From NCBI RefSeq assembly GCF_900187065.1, contig NZ_LT906483.1, positions 372,001 to 436,000 on the forward strand: a stretch of DNA of 64,000 nucleotides, written 5' to 3'. This document shows positions 9,176 to 17,627 of the stretch, piece by piece. The position numbers were made by a program, and so were the translations under genes. The DNA comes from Mycolicibacterium thermoresistibile. Lineage in GTDB: Bacteria; Actinomycetota; Actinomycetes; Mycobacteriales; Mycobacteriaceae. Within the stretch, counting starts at the first letter, position 1. Every line of letters starts with the position of its first letter. Under the pieces are notes generated by a model that had not been told where the DNA came from, did no database searches, and saw only the letters and a program-made list of their open reading frames with translations.

Positions 9176-9181
9176 TAGCTT
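9176..9181 (+). promoter_or_regulatory. TANNNT -10 element for the secreted protein gene
   Basis: TAGCTT, seven bases, then ATG 9189. There is no Shine-Dalgarno sequence; leaderless arrangement in the divergent region opposite aspC. Confidence 0.55.
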
Positions 9182-9188
9182 GACCGTC

Positions 9189-9638
9189 ATGATCGATCGT
9201 CACACACCGACCATGACGTTGCTCACACGCGGTCTGGGCGCCGCCGCAGTCGCCGGAGCCACCGTTCTCGGGGCCGCCGGACTGGGATTCGCCGGGCCGG
9301 CGGCGGCGGATCCACCCCAGCTCAACGGCACTTTCGTCGGTGGCGACGACGAGATGGTGTGGACGATCTCGTCGAACTGTGTGGAGGGCCGGTGCACGGC
9401 CACCGTAGCCAGCAACCAGGGCTGGACCAAGGTCGCCACCTACCACGGTGGCCGCTACCACTTCATCGTCACCAAACCGGACGGCGCGGTGTGCGACGAC
9501 GGCAGCTACGCACCCGCCTACATCACGATCTCGCTCGACCCGATCACCCTCCAGGGCACCGTCGCCAGCGACTCCAACTACGGCTGTCCGGGCGGCCACA
9601 TCAGCGAGCAGCCTTTCCAGCTCCGCCGCATCGGCTGA
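9189..9638 (+). CDS. Small secreted protein
   Basis: The 149-residue product has a clear Sec signal peptide: basic start, hydrophobic stretch LGAAAVAGATVLGAAGLGFAG and a likely AxA cleavage at PAAA-DPPQ (about residue 38). The mature part of about 110 residues has four Cys (SSNCVEGRCTA, VCDDGSY, NYGCPGGH), probably two disulfides, and alternating short strands; it ends FQLRRIG. Similar small exported proteins are common in mycobacteria but none has a clear function that I can assign. The start is ATG 9189; a second ATG at 9213 also precedes the signal peptide. It ends just before a strong hairpin shared with etfD on the opposite strand. Confidence 0.8.
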   Translation: MIDRHTPTMTLLTRGLGAAAVAGATVLGAAGLGFAGPAAADPPQLNGTFVGGDDEMVWTISSNCVEGRCTATVASNQGWTKVATYHGGRYHFIVTKPDGAVCDDGSYAPAYITISLDPITLQGTVASDSNYGCPGGHISEQPFQLRRIG

Positions 9639-9663
9639 GTCCGCACCCGGTCGACGAGAAAAG

Positions 9664-9694
9664 CCGTCCCCGCCGGATACTCCGGCGGGGACGG
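9664..9694. terminator. Bidirectional hairpin terminator
   Basis: A perfect 14-bp stem (CCGTCCCCGCCGGA / TCCGGCGGGGACGG) with a 3-base loop, then CCCCTTTT on the + strand. It lies between the convergent secreted-protein gene and etfD and can serve both. Confidence 0.85.
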
Positions 9695-9707
9695 CCCCTT
9701 TTCGGTC

Positions 9708-12683
9708 TCAGCGCTTCTTACCGGGTGGCCGGGCGCCCTTCGCGATACCCAGCCCCTTGACCGGAGGCTGCGGCTTCTCCTCGGCGGACCCGGCCTGCTC
9801 GGCCTGTCCCGCCGTGTCCGATGCCTCCGGCTGTTTCGGGGCAGCGGGCTCGGCCGGGGCGGGTGCCGGTGTGGCCGGCGCCTTCTTGGCACCCGGGCGG
9901 CGCGCACCCGGTGCGATGGCCAGCCCCTTTACCTCGGGTTCGGGCTGGGCCGGCGCCTGGGTCTCGGCCGCCGCGGTGTCGGCGGTGTCGGCCTTGGCGG
10001 TGTCGGCTCTGGCGGTGTCGGCTTTGGAAGTGGCCTTCCGGGCGCCGGGACGACGGGCCCCGGCGGCGATCCCCAGCCCCTTGACCTCGGGTTCGGGCTT
10101 CGGCGTCTCGGTCTCGGCGGTGCCGGAGTCGGCCTGGCCGGCCGGTGCGGTCTTCTTGGCGCCGGGCCGCTTGGCGCCCGCCGCGATGCTCAGCCCCTTG
10201 GCGGCCGGAGCGCCGCCCGTCTTCTCGCCGTCGGCCGCGGCCGCCGCCGTCTTCTTCGCACCCGGACGCTTCGCGCCGCCGGCGATGCCGAGCCCCTTGA
10301 CCGGCTTCGGCGCCGCCGCCGGTGCCGGCTTCGCCTCCGCCTCGGGCGCGGCGGGGGCCTCGGTGGCGGTGGCCGCCTGCGCCGCCGGCTGCGGGGCCGC
10401 GGGTTCGGCCTCGGCCCGCTTGGCGGCCCGCTCCTCGGCCTCCTTGGCCGCGGTGCCCTTCTCCGGCAGCGTAACGGTGCTCTTGTCGAGCGCGTTCAGC
10501 AGCAGCTGAGCGACGTCGAGCACCTCGGCCTTCTCCACCTCACGGGCGGCGGCGACCTCGTCGACACCGTCGGTGATCATCACGCGGCAGAACGGGCAGC
10601 CGGTCGCGATCGTGGAGGCGGTGTCCATGGCCTCCTCGGTGCGCTCGGTGTTGACGCGCTTGCCGATGTGCTCTTCCATCCACATCCGCGCACCGCCCGC
10701 ACCGCAGCACAGGCCCCGGTCGGCGTGCCGCGGCATCTCGGTCAGCTTCACCCCGGAAGCGCCGATCAGCTCGCGCGGCGCCTCGTAGACCTTGTTGTGC
10801 CGGCCCAGGTAGCACGGGTCGTGGTAGGTGATCTCCGTACCGCCGTCGGCGGGCTTGACCGGGATCAGCTTCTTGTCCCGGACCAGCCGGTTGAGCAGCT
10901 GGGTATGGTGCAGCACCGTGTAGTTGCCGTTGACCTGCGGGTACTCCCGGCCCAGCGTGTTGAAGCAGTGCGGGCAGGTGGTGATGATCTTGCGGTCCAC
11001 CCGCTCGACGCCCTCGAACAGCTCGTTGAGCGTCTCCACGTTCTGCGCGGCCAGCTGCTGGAACAGGAACTCGTTGCCGGAGCGGCGGGCCGAGTCACCG
11101 TTACAGGTCTCGCCCTCGCCGAGCACCAGGAACTTCACCCCGGCGGCGGCCAGCAGTTCGGCGACCGCCTTGGTGGTCTTCTTCGCGCGGTCCTCATAGG
11201 CGCCGGCGCAGCCGACCCAGAACAGGTACTCGAAGCCCTCGAAGCTGTCGACATCCTTGCCGTAGACCGGCACATCGAAGTCGACCTCATCGATCCAGTT
11301 GGTCCGGTCCTTGGCGTTCTGGCCCCACGGGTTGCCCTTGGTCTCCAGGTTCTTGAACAGCACGCCGAGCTCACCCGGGAACTCGGACTCCATCATCACC
11401 TGGTAGCGGCGCATGTCGACGATGTGGTCGATGTGCTCGATGTCCACCGGGCACTGCTCCACACACGCTCCACAGGTGGTGCAGGACCACAACACATCCG
11501 GGTCGATGACACCGCCCTCTTCCGCGGTGCCCACCAGCGGACGCAGCGCCTGCTCCGGGCCGGAGCCCTCGATGCGGGCGAAGCCGTCCTCGGGCACGCC
11601 GTGGCCCCGCAGCTTGTCGCCCAGTTCGGCGAAGTCGACCGAACCCTCCTCCGGGCGCGGCTTCTCATCGAGGAGGTACGGCGCCTTCGCGAACATGTGG
11701 TCGCGCAGGTTCATGATGACGAGCTTGGGCGACAGCGGCTTACCGGTGTTCCAGGCCGGGCACTGCGACTGGCAGCGGCCGCACTCGGTGCAGGTGATGA
11801 AGTCGAGGTTGGCCTTCCAGGTGAAGTCCTCGATCTTGCCGCGGCCCAGCACCGCGTCCTCTGGCGGATCCTCGAAGTCGATCGGCTTGCCCTGGTAATC
11901 GATCGGCAGCAGCGGGCCCAGGCCGTCCGGCATCCGCTTGAACAGCACGTTGATGGGGGCGGTGCCGATGTGCAGGTGCTTGGAGTGCAGCACGATCAGC
12001 AGGAACACCAGCATGACCGCGATGTGCAGCAGCAGGGCGATGGTCTCGACCCAGGCGTTCACCTCGGGCCCCAGCGGACGCATGATCACGCCCATCAGCT
12101 GGGAGAAGAAGGCGCCGTTGCCGTACGGCAGCGCGTTGGTGTTCACCGCCGCGCCGCGGATCAGCGCGTAGGTCCAGATGACGTTGAAGATCATGAACAG
12201 GATCAGCCAGGCGCCGCCGGTGTGCGAGCCGTAGAAACGGGACGCACGGCCGTGCTCCTTCGGCTCCTGCAGCACCCGGATGATCGCGAAGATGATGATG
12301 CCGACCAGTACCGCGACGGCGAAGAAGTCCTGCAGGAAGCCCAGCACATCCCAGCGACCGATGATCGGGATGTGGAAGTCGTGGTCGAACAGCAGCCCGT
12401 AGGCCTCCAGGTAGACCGTGGCCAGGATGAAGAAGCCCCACATCGTGAAGAAGTGGGCGATGCCGGGGATCGACCAGCGCAGCAGCCGGGTCTGCCCGAA
12501 CACCTCCTTGACCTGCGTGAGGACACGCGCACCGAGGTTCTCGGTGCGGCCGGCCCACTCGTTGACCGGTTGGCCGGAGCGGATCAGCTTGGTCAGCCAC
12601 AGCACCCGCCGGGCGGCGAAGACCAGCACTATCGCGGTCATCGACAACCCGACGATGAGCCTGATCAGCATTTGCGTATCCAC
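9708..12683 (-). CDS. etfD: Membrane-bound Fe-S electron-transfer protein EtfD (Rv0338c-like)
   Basis: The 991-residue product has an N-terminal membrane module of about five spans (to about residue 235, NarI/HdrE-like), then two CxxCxxCxxxCP-type [4Fe-4S] motifs (CTECGRCQSQCP near 293 and CTTCGACVEQCP near 404) and two CCG domains (GCAGAYEDR...CNGDSARR; CPHCFNTLGREYPQ ... CCGAGGARMWMEE). In M. tuberculosis the homologue takes electrons from the electron-transfer flavoprotein of fatty-acid beta-oxidation into the membrane and is essential. The GTG start at 12683 has GGGAGG seven bases upstream. The C-terminal 200 residues or so are an Ala/Glu/Pro-rich extension with five KGLxIAxGAxRPG(A)KK repeats, longer than the homologue I recall (about 880 residues). 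Two TetR-type palindromes lie just upstream. Confidence 0.92.
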   Translation of the reverse strand: MDTQMLIRLIVGLSMTAIVLVFAARRVLWLTKLIRSGQPVNEWAGRTENLGARVLTQVKEVFGQTRLLRWSIPGIAHFFTMWGFFILATVYLEAYGLLFDHDFHIPIIGRWDVLGFLQDFFAVAVLVGIIIFAIIRVLQEPKEHGRASRFYGSHTGGAWLILFMIFNVIWTYALIRGAAVNTNALPYGNGAFFSQLMGVIMRPLGPEVNAWVETIALLLHIAVMLVFLLIVLHSKHLHIGTAPINVLFKRMPDGLGPLLPIDYQGKPIDFEDPPEDAVLGRGKIEDFTWKANLDFITCTECGRCQSQCPAWNTGKPLSPKLVIMNLRDHMFAKAPYLLDEKPRPEEGSVDFAELGDKLRGHGVPEDGFARIEGSGPEQALRPLVGTAEEGGVIDPDVLWSCTTCGACVEQCPVDIEHIDHIVDMRRYQVMMESEFPGELGVLFKNLETKGNPWGQNAKDRTNWIDEVDFDVPVYGKDVDSFEGFEYLFWVGCAGAYEDRAKKTTKAVAELLAAAGVKFLVLGEGETCNGDSARRSGNEFLFQQLAAQNVETLNELFEGVERVDRKIITTCPHCFNTLGREYPQVNGNYTVLHHTQLLNRLVRDKKLIPVKPADGGTEITYHDPCYLGRHNKVYEAPRELIGASGVKLTEMPRHADRGLCCGAGGARMWMEEHIGKRVNTERTEEAMDTASTIATGCPFCRVMITDGVDEVAAAREVEKAEVLDVAQLLLNALDKSTVTLPEKGTAAKEAEERAAKRAEAEPAAPQPAAQAATATEAPAAPEAEAKPAPAAAPKPVKGLGIAGGAKRPGAKKTAAAAADGEKTGGAPAAKGLSIAAGAKRPGAKKTAPAGQADSGTAETETPKPEPEVKGLGIAAGARRPGARKATSKADTARADTAKADTADTAAAETQAPAQPEPEVKGLAIAPGARRPGAKKAPATPAPAPAEPAAPKQPEASDTAGQAEQAGSAEEKPQPPVKGLGIAKGARPPGKKR
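9711..10310 (-). repeat. Five KGLGIA-GAKRPGAKK protein repeats in the EtfD tail
   Basis: Coding repeats at about 10253-10303, 10153-10203, 10040-10090, 9890-9940 and 9711-9758. Each encodes a 14-17 residue basic motif of the form KGLxIAxGAxRPGAKK, separated by acidic Ala/Thr/Asp linkers of 20-45 residues. The last copy ends the protein (KGARPPGKKR). Confidence 0.85.
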
Positions 12684-12704
12684 CGCATGCCTCCCGCTAG
12701 TTAA

Positions 12705-12720
12705 GTTACCAGTCGGTAAC
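12705..12720. promoter_or_regulatory. TetR-type operator 1 upstream of etfD
   Basis: GTTACCAGTCGGTAAC: perfect 6-bp arms around a 4-bp centre, 22 bases upstream of the etfD start codon. The type is typical of TetR-family repressors; the regulator is not identified. Confidence 0.65.
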
Positions 12721-12729
12721 TTACGTCTT

Positions 12730-12745
12730 GTTACTGGTCAGTAAC
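12730..12745. promoter_or_regulatory. TetR-type operator 2 upstream of etfD
   Basis: GTTACTGGTCAGTAAC, a second palindrome of the same form, centre-to-centre 25 bp from the first. The pair suggests cooperative binding of two dimers. Confidence 0.65.
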
Positions 12746-12897
12746 ATGTGCTCGATGCCAGCTCATAGTGTCATCTCGGCGACAGGCGCCGCTACAAAGG
12801 CTTACCTAAGTCACTCGCGAGTCACGTGCGGGGATACCCGGCGGGGCCGTGATCGACTCGTCGGTCGGGGCGGTTCGGGTGGCTGACATCGACCGTG

Positions 12898-15507
12898 TCA
12901 GGTCGGCTCGGATCCCGCCGGTTCCAGCAGCGCGCGCAGCATGGACAGCATCTCCGAGCGGGATTCGGCGCCGAGCCGGCGCCGAATGCGCGCCACGTGG
13001 TGTTCGACGGTCTTGGCCGAGATGAACAGTTGGTTGCCGATCTCCCGGTAGGGCAGACCGCGCAGGAGCAGTTCGGCGACCTCGCGTTCCCGTTCGGACA
13101 GCTTCGCTGCCGGACGGGTCGCCGCCGCCGCGGCGGCCAGCGGTGCCCGGGCGACCTCGGGGGCGTCGGCGGACTCGGCCGGTTCCTGGTTGTCCACGGT
13201 CTGCTTGAGGTCGCGGGCCAACTGCAGCATGGCCGCCGACACCCGGCTGTCGGGGGTGTGCAGGGCGGCCTGACCGGCCAACCGGGTGGCGTCCCAGGTC
13301 AAACCGACCTGCGACAGTGCCCGCGCGGCCGCGGTCACCTCGTCGGCCTCGACATGGTTGGCCAGCACCCGCAACCAGGTGCGCCCGGCGTGGGCCAGCA
13401 CCTTGGCGAACGCACTGTCGGCCGCCTCGTCGCGGCTGGCCGCGGTGAGCGCCTGACCGTGCGGCGCCACCGCGTCCGGCGCGTTGGCCAGGATGCCGGC
13501 GTGCACCCCGGCCCAGTGCAGCGGAACTGACCACAGCACCGGATTGCCGAGCGCGTCGAGCAGCCCGAACGCCTCGTCGAGCGGGTGCCGGAGCCGGTCG
13601 ATCTGCCGCATCCGCGCGGCCGCCACCCACAACTCGCCGAGCGGCAACAGCGAGAACAGGTCGACGGAATACTCGGCGAGCACCTCCATCGCGGTGTACC
13701 AGTGCTTCTGCATGGCGCCGGTGTCACCCCCGCGGCGGGCGATCGCGGTCTGCAGTGCGGCCGCCCACAGCGCGTCGCGGCGGTGCAGGTCGGCCAACGG
13801 CAGCCGGGCGACGTCGGCGCCCGCCGCCGACAACTGCCCGTCGAGCATCCGCACCCAGCCGAGCAACAGGCGGTGCCGGTGGTCGAAGAAGGCGGCGTCC
13901 GAGATCCCGGTTCCCGGGTCCGGTGTCGTCCCGGATCGGTGTGGGGGCGGGGCGCCGGCGCGCACCGCCCGGCTGATCACACTGCGCGCCCGCACCGGGT
14001 CTCCCCCGTGCAGCGCGGCAAGGGTGACCAGCGCCGCCGGGCTGTCCGGCGCGACGCCGGGCGGTTGCTGATCGGCCACGCTGATCGCCTGGCTCAACCG
14101 AGCCACGGCGCTCGGATACGGCTGGTCCAGCGATGCCAGCAGGCCGTCGGCGATGCTGCGCGCCGCGCGGGCGGTCGTGGTCGGCGGTCCGGCGTTCTCG
14201 GCGCCGAGCGCGGCGCGCGCCGCGGCCGCATCCCCGGCGGCGATCGACACCACCGCACCGGCCGCGCTGACGAACGCATCCGGATAGGGGCCGAGCCAGC
14301 GGAACAGCTCCGCGGCCTGCCCGGCGCTGCCGTCGTGGACGGCGATGCTGGCGCCGATCCGGACGCCGGCCGCCCGTTCGGCCGGGTCGGAGGAGGTGAG
14401 CAGATCATCGGCGAGTCGGGCGGCGGTGGTGCAGTCGCCGCTCAAGGCCAGCGCATCGGCGAGGCGTGCGCTCAGTGCGGTGGCCCCGGCCCCGGCGGCG
14501 GCCCGGTACAGCCGTGCCGCCCGGGCCGGTTGTCCGCGGGTGCGCGCGGCCAGGTCGGCGAGCGCCTCGGCGAGCCGGTCGTCGTGGAGCCCGTGCTCGG
14601 CCATCCGCAGCGCCAGATCCGCTGACAGGGTGGACATCTCGATCTGAGAGGCGAGCAGTGCCAGCTCGATGTCGTGGTGCCGTGCGGCGCCGCTGACCTG
14701 GGCCACCCCGCGGTGCACCGTCTGCAGGAAACCGCCGCTCAACGACGGATCGAGCAGACCGGTGGCGCGGGCGCGGTCCACCAGGGCAGCGGCCGTGTCC
14801 GGGGACACCTTCAGCGCCGCCGCCACATCGTCGGGGCCGAGATCCGGACTGAGCGAACAGATCAACAGCGTGTCGAGGACCGGTTCGTCGAGCCGGTGGA
14901 GCCGGTCGACGAGGGCGACCCGGGCGGCGCGGGTGACGACCGCGGCGACCGGCTCCCCGGTGGCGGTGCCCAGCGCGGCCAGCGCCGGGCGCACCAGAAA
15001 GGGCAGTCCGGCGGTGGCCGAGAGCACGGTCCGCACCACGTCCGGTGCGGGGCCGGCGCCCAGGATCGTGGCGGCCGACTCGGTGAGCTCCGGCAGCGTC
15101 AACGGCCGCAACCGCGTCAGCGGATTCTCCCGCTCCAGCACCGTGGTCAGGCCGCGCAGCCCGGCGTGGTGGGCCAGCGGCTCGGCGGCCACGATCACGG
15201 TCGCGGCCGTGTCGGTCACCCGTTCGGTCAGCCGGCTCAGATCGTCGTCGTCGAGCAGGTGCACATCGTCGACGACGATCGCGGTCCCGGCCGGGTCGCC
15301 GGGTTTGGGCGCCCACGTGATCACCTCGACGCCGGCGGCCCGCAGCATGTCCCGGACCGCGGTGAGCACCGTGCTCTTCCCGGTACCGATCCCGCCGGTC
15401 ACCATCTTCTTGACCGGGGTCGTCGGCGCGGCCGCCAGTGCTGCCACGAAATCCCGTGCTGCCGGAGGTATTCCGGACAACTCGACCGGCGCCGGAGTCT
15501 TCGTCAT
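12898..15507 (-). CDS. iniR: AAA/LuxR-type regulator IniR (Rv0339c-like)
   Basis: The 869-residue protein has an N-terminal STAND/AAA-type ATPase: Walker A GGIGTGKST (38-46) and Walker B TAIVVDDVHLLD (75-86). A long helical-repeat middle follows, and a C-terminal LuxR helix-turn-helix LSEREREVAELLLRGLPYREIGNQ...SAKTVEHHVARIRRRL (about 800-860). In mycobacteria the homologue IniR is reported as the regulator needed for induction of iniBAC in response to cell-envelope/metabolic stress. Its ATG at 15507 is 14 bases downstream of the Hsp70-like gene's stop, so the two are probably one transcript. The probable DNA targets are the CCCC-type elements in the two nearby promoters (inference). Confidence 0.88.
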   Translation of the reverse strand: MTKTPAPVELSGIPPAARDFVAALAAAPTTPVKKMVTGGIGTGKSTVLTAVRDMLRAAGVEVITWAPKPGDPAGTAIVVDDVHLLDDDDLSRLTERVTDTAATVIVAAEPLAHHAGLRGLTTVLERENPLTRLRPLTLPELTESAATILGAGPAPDVVRTVLSATAGLPFLVRPALAALGTATGEPVAAVVTRAARVALVDRLHRLDEPVLDTLLICSLSPDLGPDDVAAALKVSPDTAAALVDRARATGLLDPSLSGGFLQTVHRGVAQVSGAARHHDIELALLASQIEMSTLSADLALRMAEHGLHDDRLAEALADLAARTRGQPARAARLYRAAAGAGATALSARLADALALSGDCTTAARLADDLLTSSDPAERAAGVRIGASIAVHDGSAGQAAELFRWLGPYPDAFVSAAGAVVSIAAGDAAAARAALGAENAGPPTTTARAARSIADGLLASLDQPYPSAVARLSQAISVADQQPPGVAPDSPAALVTLAALHGGDPVRARSVISRAVRAGAPPPHRSGTTPDPGTGISDAAFFDHRHRLLLGWVRMLDGQLSAAGADVARLPLADLHRRDALWAAALQTAIARRGGDTGAMQKHWYTAMEVLAEYSVDLFSLLPLGELWVAAARMRQIDRLRHPLDEAFGLLDALGNPVLWSVPLHWAGVHAGILANAPDAVAPHGQALTAASRDEAADSAFAKVLAHAGRTWLRVLANHVEADEVTAAARALSQVGLTWDATRLAGQAALHTPDSRVSAAMLQLARDLKQTVDNQEPAESADAPEVARAPLAAAAAATRPAAKLSEREREVAELLLRGLPYREIGNQLFISAKTVEHHVARIRRRLGAESRSEMLSMLRALLEPAGSEPT

Positions 15508-15521
15508 CGTGCGGTCGCCGG

Positions 15522-17378
15522 TCAGATGTCGTCGCCGCCACCACCCCCGCCACCACCGGTGTCGCCGGAGTCGTCCCCCCCGCCCGGATCGGGGACGACC
15601 GTCGTGGTCGGCGGCGGCGCCTGGGTGGTCGTGGGTGGCGGCTGGGTGGTCGTGGGTGGCGGACTGGTGGTGGTCCGCGTCGTGGTGGTGGTGGTCGGCT
15701 GCGTCGTGGTCGTCGTGGTGGTGGTCGTCGTCGTGGTGGTCGTGGTGGTCGTCGTCGGGGATTCGGTCGTGGTCGTGGTGGACTCCGGCGGCGGCGGAGG
15801 CGGCGGGATGACGCTCGTGCTGGGCCGGCCGTCGGAGCCGGTGACCGTCACGGTCTGCGGGGTGTTCGGTGGGGGCGGAGCGTCGCCGGGCGGGGGTTCG
15901 GAGAACTCGGTGGCCGTCTCGGTGACCGGCGTGGAATCGCTCGTCGCGCTGGTCAGCGTGTAGGCCAGGCCGCCCATCGCCGCGAGCGCGGCCGCCGCGG
16001 CGAATGCGAACAGCACCGGCGGGCGCTTGTACCAGGGCAGCGGGGCGGGCTCGGCCTGGTATCCGCCGGTGTCATCGGTGAAGTCGACCGGGGGCCGGGC
16101 GCCGGTCGCGGCGCCGCCCGCACTGTAATCGGCGCCGGTGTAGGGCACCGGTTCCTCGGCGGGCGAGTCGTCCTGCGACCAGGCCAGCGCCCGGAAGGTC
16201 GCCGACGCCGCCCCGTCGGACGCCGACTCGGAGGCTGCCAGGCCGGCCGCGCCCGCGGCCCACGCCGCCGAGGACATGGCGGTCGGCACATCGGCGGCCG
16301 GCGCCAGACCGGTCGGGGCATCGGCGTCGCCGCCGCGGGCGGAGATCAGCGCCGCACCGGCCGCCACATTGAACTGCGGTTGCGGTGTGGTGATGACCGG
16401 CGCCCGCCACCGCTCCGACAGCCGCTGGGTGATCAACGGGATCGCGGCGCCGCCACCGACGGTGGCCACCGCGGTCACACGCTGTGGCGCAATCTGATTG
16501 CGCTGCAACGTGTCATCGATCGCATTGAGCACCCCGGCCAGCGGGCCGGCGATGAGCTGTTCCAGTTCGGGCCTGGTCACCCGGACGTCGGACTGGAATG
16601 CCGGCAGCGCCACCGGGACCACCGCGACGGTGTCGGCGGACAACCGCTCCTTCGCCCGCCGGCAGTCCTCCCGCAACCGGGCCAGCGCCCCCACCGCGGC
16701 GGTGGCCGCCGGGTCGGCTTCGGCATCGGCCGCCGCCCCGGCCAGGACATGGTCGAGCAGCAGCTGATCGATCAGGTCGCCGGAGAACTCGGTGTGGCGC
16801 ACGGTGTCGCCGATGGCGTCGAGATTCGACCCGGCATTGGCCAGCGAGATGCTGGTGCCGGTGCCGCCGAAGTCGCACAGCACGATCACCCCCTCGGCGG
16901 GGAGACCCGGCGCGGCCTGCAGCGCCGCCAGCGCGGCCACCGAATCCGGAACCAGGGCCGGCGGGAGGCCGTCGGGGCACAGGCTGGGTTTGTCCCGTAG
17001 CGCCCCGCGCAGCGCGCCGACGGTGCCCGGACCCCAGTGGGCCGGAATCGCGACTGCGATCGGTGCCCCGTAGCCCACCTGCCGGGCCATGGCGTCGAGC
17101 GCCTCGACCAGCACCCGCTCGCCCCGGTGCGCCGTGCCGTCGGCGGCCACCAGCGGCACCGGGTCGCCGATCCGCTCCACGAAACCGCTGAGCACCATGC
17201 CGCCACCGAGGCCGGGCGCGGGACCGTCGACGGAGCCGGCACCCGGGTCCGGCACCCCCACTTCCGGAGGGCGGTCGCCGAACATCGTCAGGACGGCGCG
17301 CCGCAGAACCGGTGGTTGTCCGATGCGTGCCGCCACGAGGTTCGTCATCCCGACCGACAAGCCCAGTGGGTCGGTCAT
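15522..17378 (-). CDS. Hsp70-like ATPase-fold membrane protein with Thr-rich tail (A)
   Basis: The 618-residue product has a good GGGAGGG ribosome site and ATG 17378. Residues 1-350 follow the Hsp70 nucleotide-binding fold: GLSVGMTNLVAARI in place of [28 protein letters not shown] (phosphate-2 region), FSGDLIDQLLLDHVL, CRRAKERLS and the adenosine motif TVGGGAAIPLITQRL. The phosphate-1 Asp is replaced by Ser, so hydrolysis may be impaired. There is no substrate-binding domain. Instead, PWYKRPPVL leads into one membrane span (about 453-475) and a 140-residue Pro/Thr tail with a run of about 18 Thr and a GGGDD end, predicted outside the membrane. It sits upstream of iniR on the same transcript and divergent from the IniB-like gene. 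The role is unknown; coupling to Ini function is inferred. Confidence 0.82.
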   Translation of the reverse strand: MTDPLGLSVGMTNLVAARIGQPPVLRRAVLTMFGDRPPEVGVPDPGAGSVDGPAPGLGGGMVLSGFVERIGDPVPLVAADGTAHRGERVLVEALDAMARQVGYGAPIAVAIPAHWGPGTVGALRGALRDKPSLCPDGLPPALVPDSVAALAALQAAPGLPAEGVIVLCDFGGTGTSISLANAGSNLDAIGDTVRHTEFSGDLIDQLLLDHVLAGAAADAEADPAATAAVGALARLREDCRRAKERLSADTVAVVPVALPAFQSDVRVTRPELEQLIAGPLAGVLNAIDDTLQRNQIAPQRVTAVATVGGGAAIPLITQRLSERWRAPVITTPQPQFNVAAGAALISARGGDADAPTGLAPAADVPTAMSSAAWAAGAAGLAASESASDGAASATFRALAWSQDDSPAEEPVPYTGADYSAGGAATGARPPVDFTDDTGGYQAEPAPLPWYKRPPVLFAFAAAAALAAMGGLAYTLTSATSDSTPVTETATEFSEPPPGDAPPPPNTPQTVTVTGSDGRPSTSVIPPPPPPPESTTTTTESPTTTTTTTTTTTTTTTTTTQPTTTTTTRTTTSPPPTTTQPPPTTTQAPPPTTTVVPDPGGGDDSGDTGGGGGGGGDDI

Positions 17379-17627
17379 ACATACCCTCCCTGCAATCCGG
17401 TGCAGTCCGGCTCCTGATGCGGGCCGGTTTCACGATAGCGGCCGACACCCCTACCGTCACGGACCAACCCCCTACGCGCGTCGAGCCCCTAATGGCCAAT
17501 CCCCTAACGGCGCGGGGGCGGAGGTGGGATCGGCACCGATCCCAATGGGTGTCGGCGTCGATAGCATCGGGCTCATCGCAGGTTGCCCCTGGTCGGGGTG
17601 ATGAGGGCAAACAAGGCAGGTGTGCGG
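17379..17627. promoter_or_regulatory. Divergent promoter region of the ini locus
   Basis: This 249-base region separates the Hsp70-like/iniR transcript (minus) from the IniB-like gene (plus). It contains four copies of CCCCTA on the + strand at 17448, 17469, 17486 and 17501 (spacings 21, 17 and 15) and a palindrome GGGATCGGCACCGATCCC at 17526-17543. No small ORF is convincing. The CCCCTA copies recur in the iniB promoter and are candidate IniR sites. Confidence 0.55.

Larger units (their letters stand above)
12684..12897. other. etfD promoter region
   Basis: This 214-base gap between the 3' end of iniR and the start of etfD contains no gene. It holds the etfD ribosome site and the paired operator palindromes listed separately; the part from about 12750 to 12897 shows nothing further that I can support. 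Confidence 0.5.

Noticed and set aside
6900..9188. A long + strand open frame continuous with the secreted-protein gene
   Set aside because: It is the antisense of the YibE/F and aspC genes with Gln/Arg/His-rich shadow composition. Only the part from 9189, with a signal peptide and a leaderless -10, is coding.
10668..12704. A 678-codon open frame on the + strand opposite etfD
   Set aside because: Val/Gln/Arg/His/Asp-rich antisense shadow; etfD has clear Fe-S and membrane motifs on the other strand.
15510..15810. Poly-Val/Gly-rich frame suggesting an unusual repeat protein on the + strand
   Set aside because: It is the reverse reading of the Thr-run codons (ACC/ACG) of the Hsp70-like protein A tail.
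16000..17400. Second chaperone-type DnaK next to iniR
   Set aside because: The protein lacks the phosphate-1 Asp and the whole substrate-binding domain and is membrane-anchored, so it is Hsp70-like in fold only.
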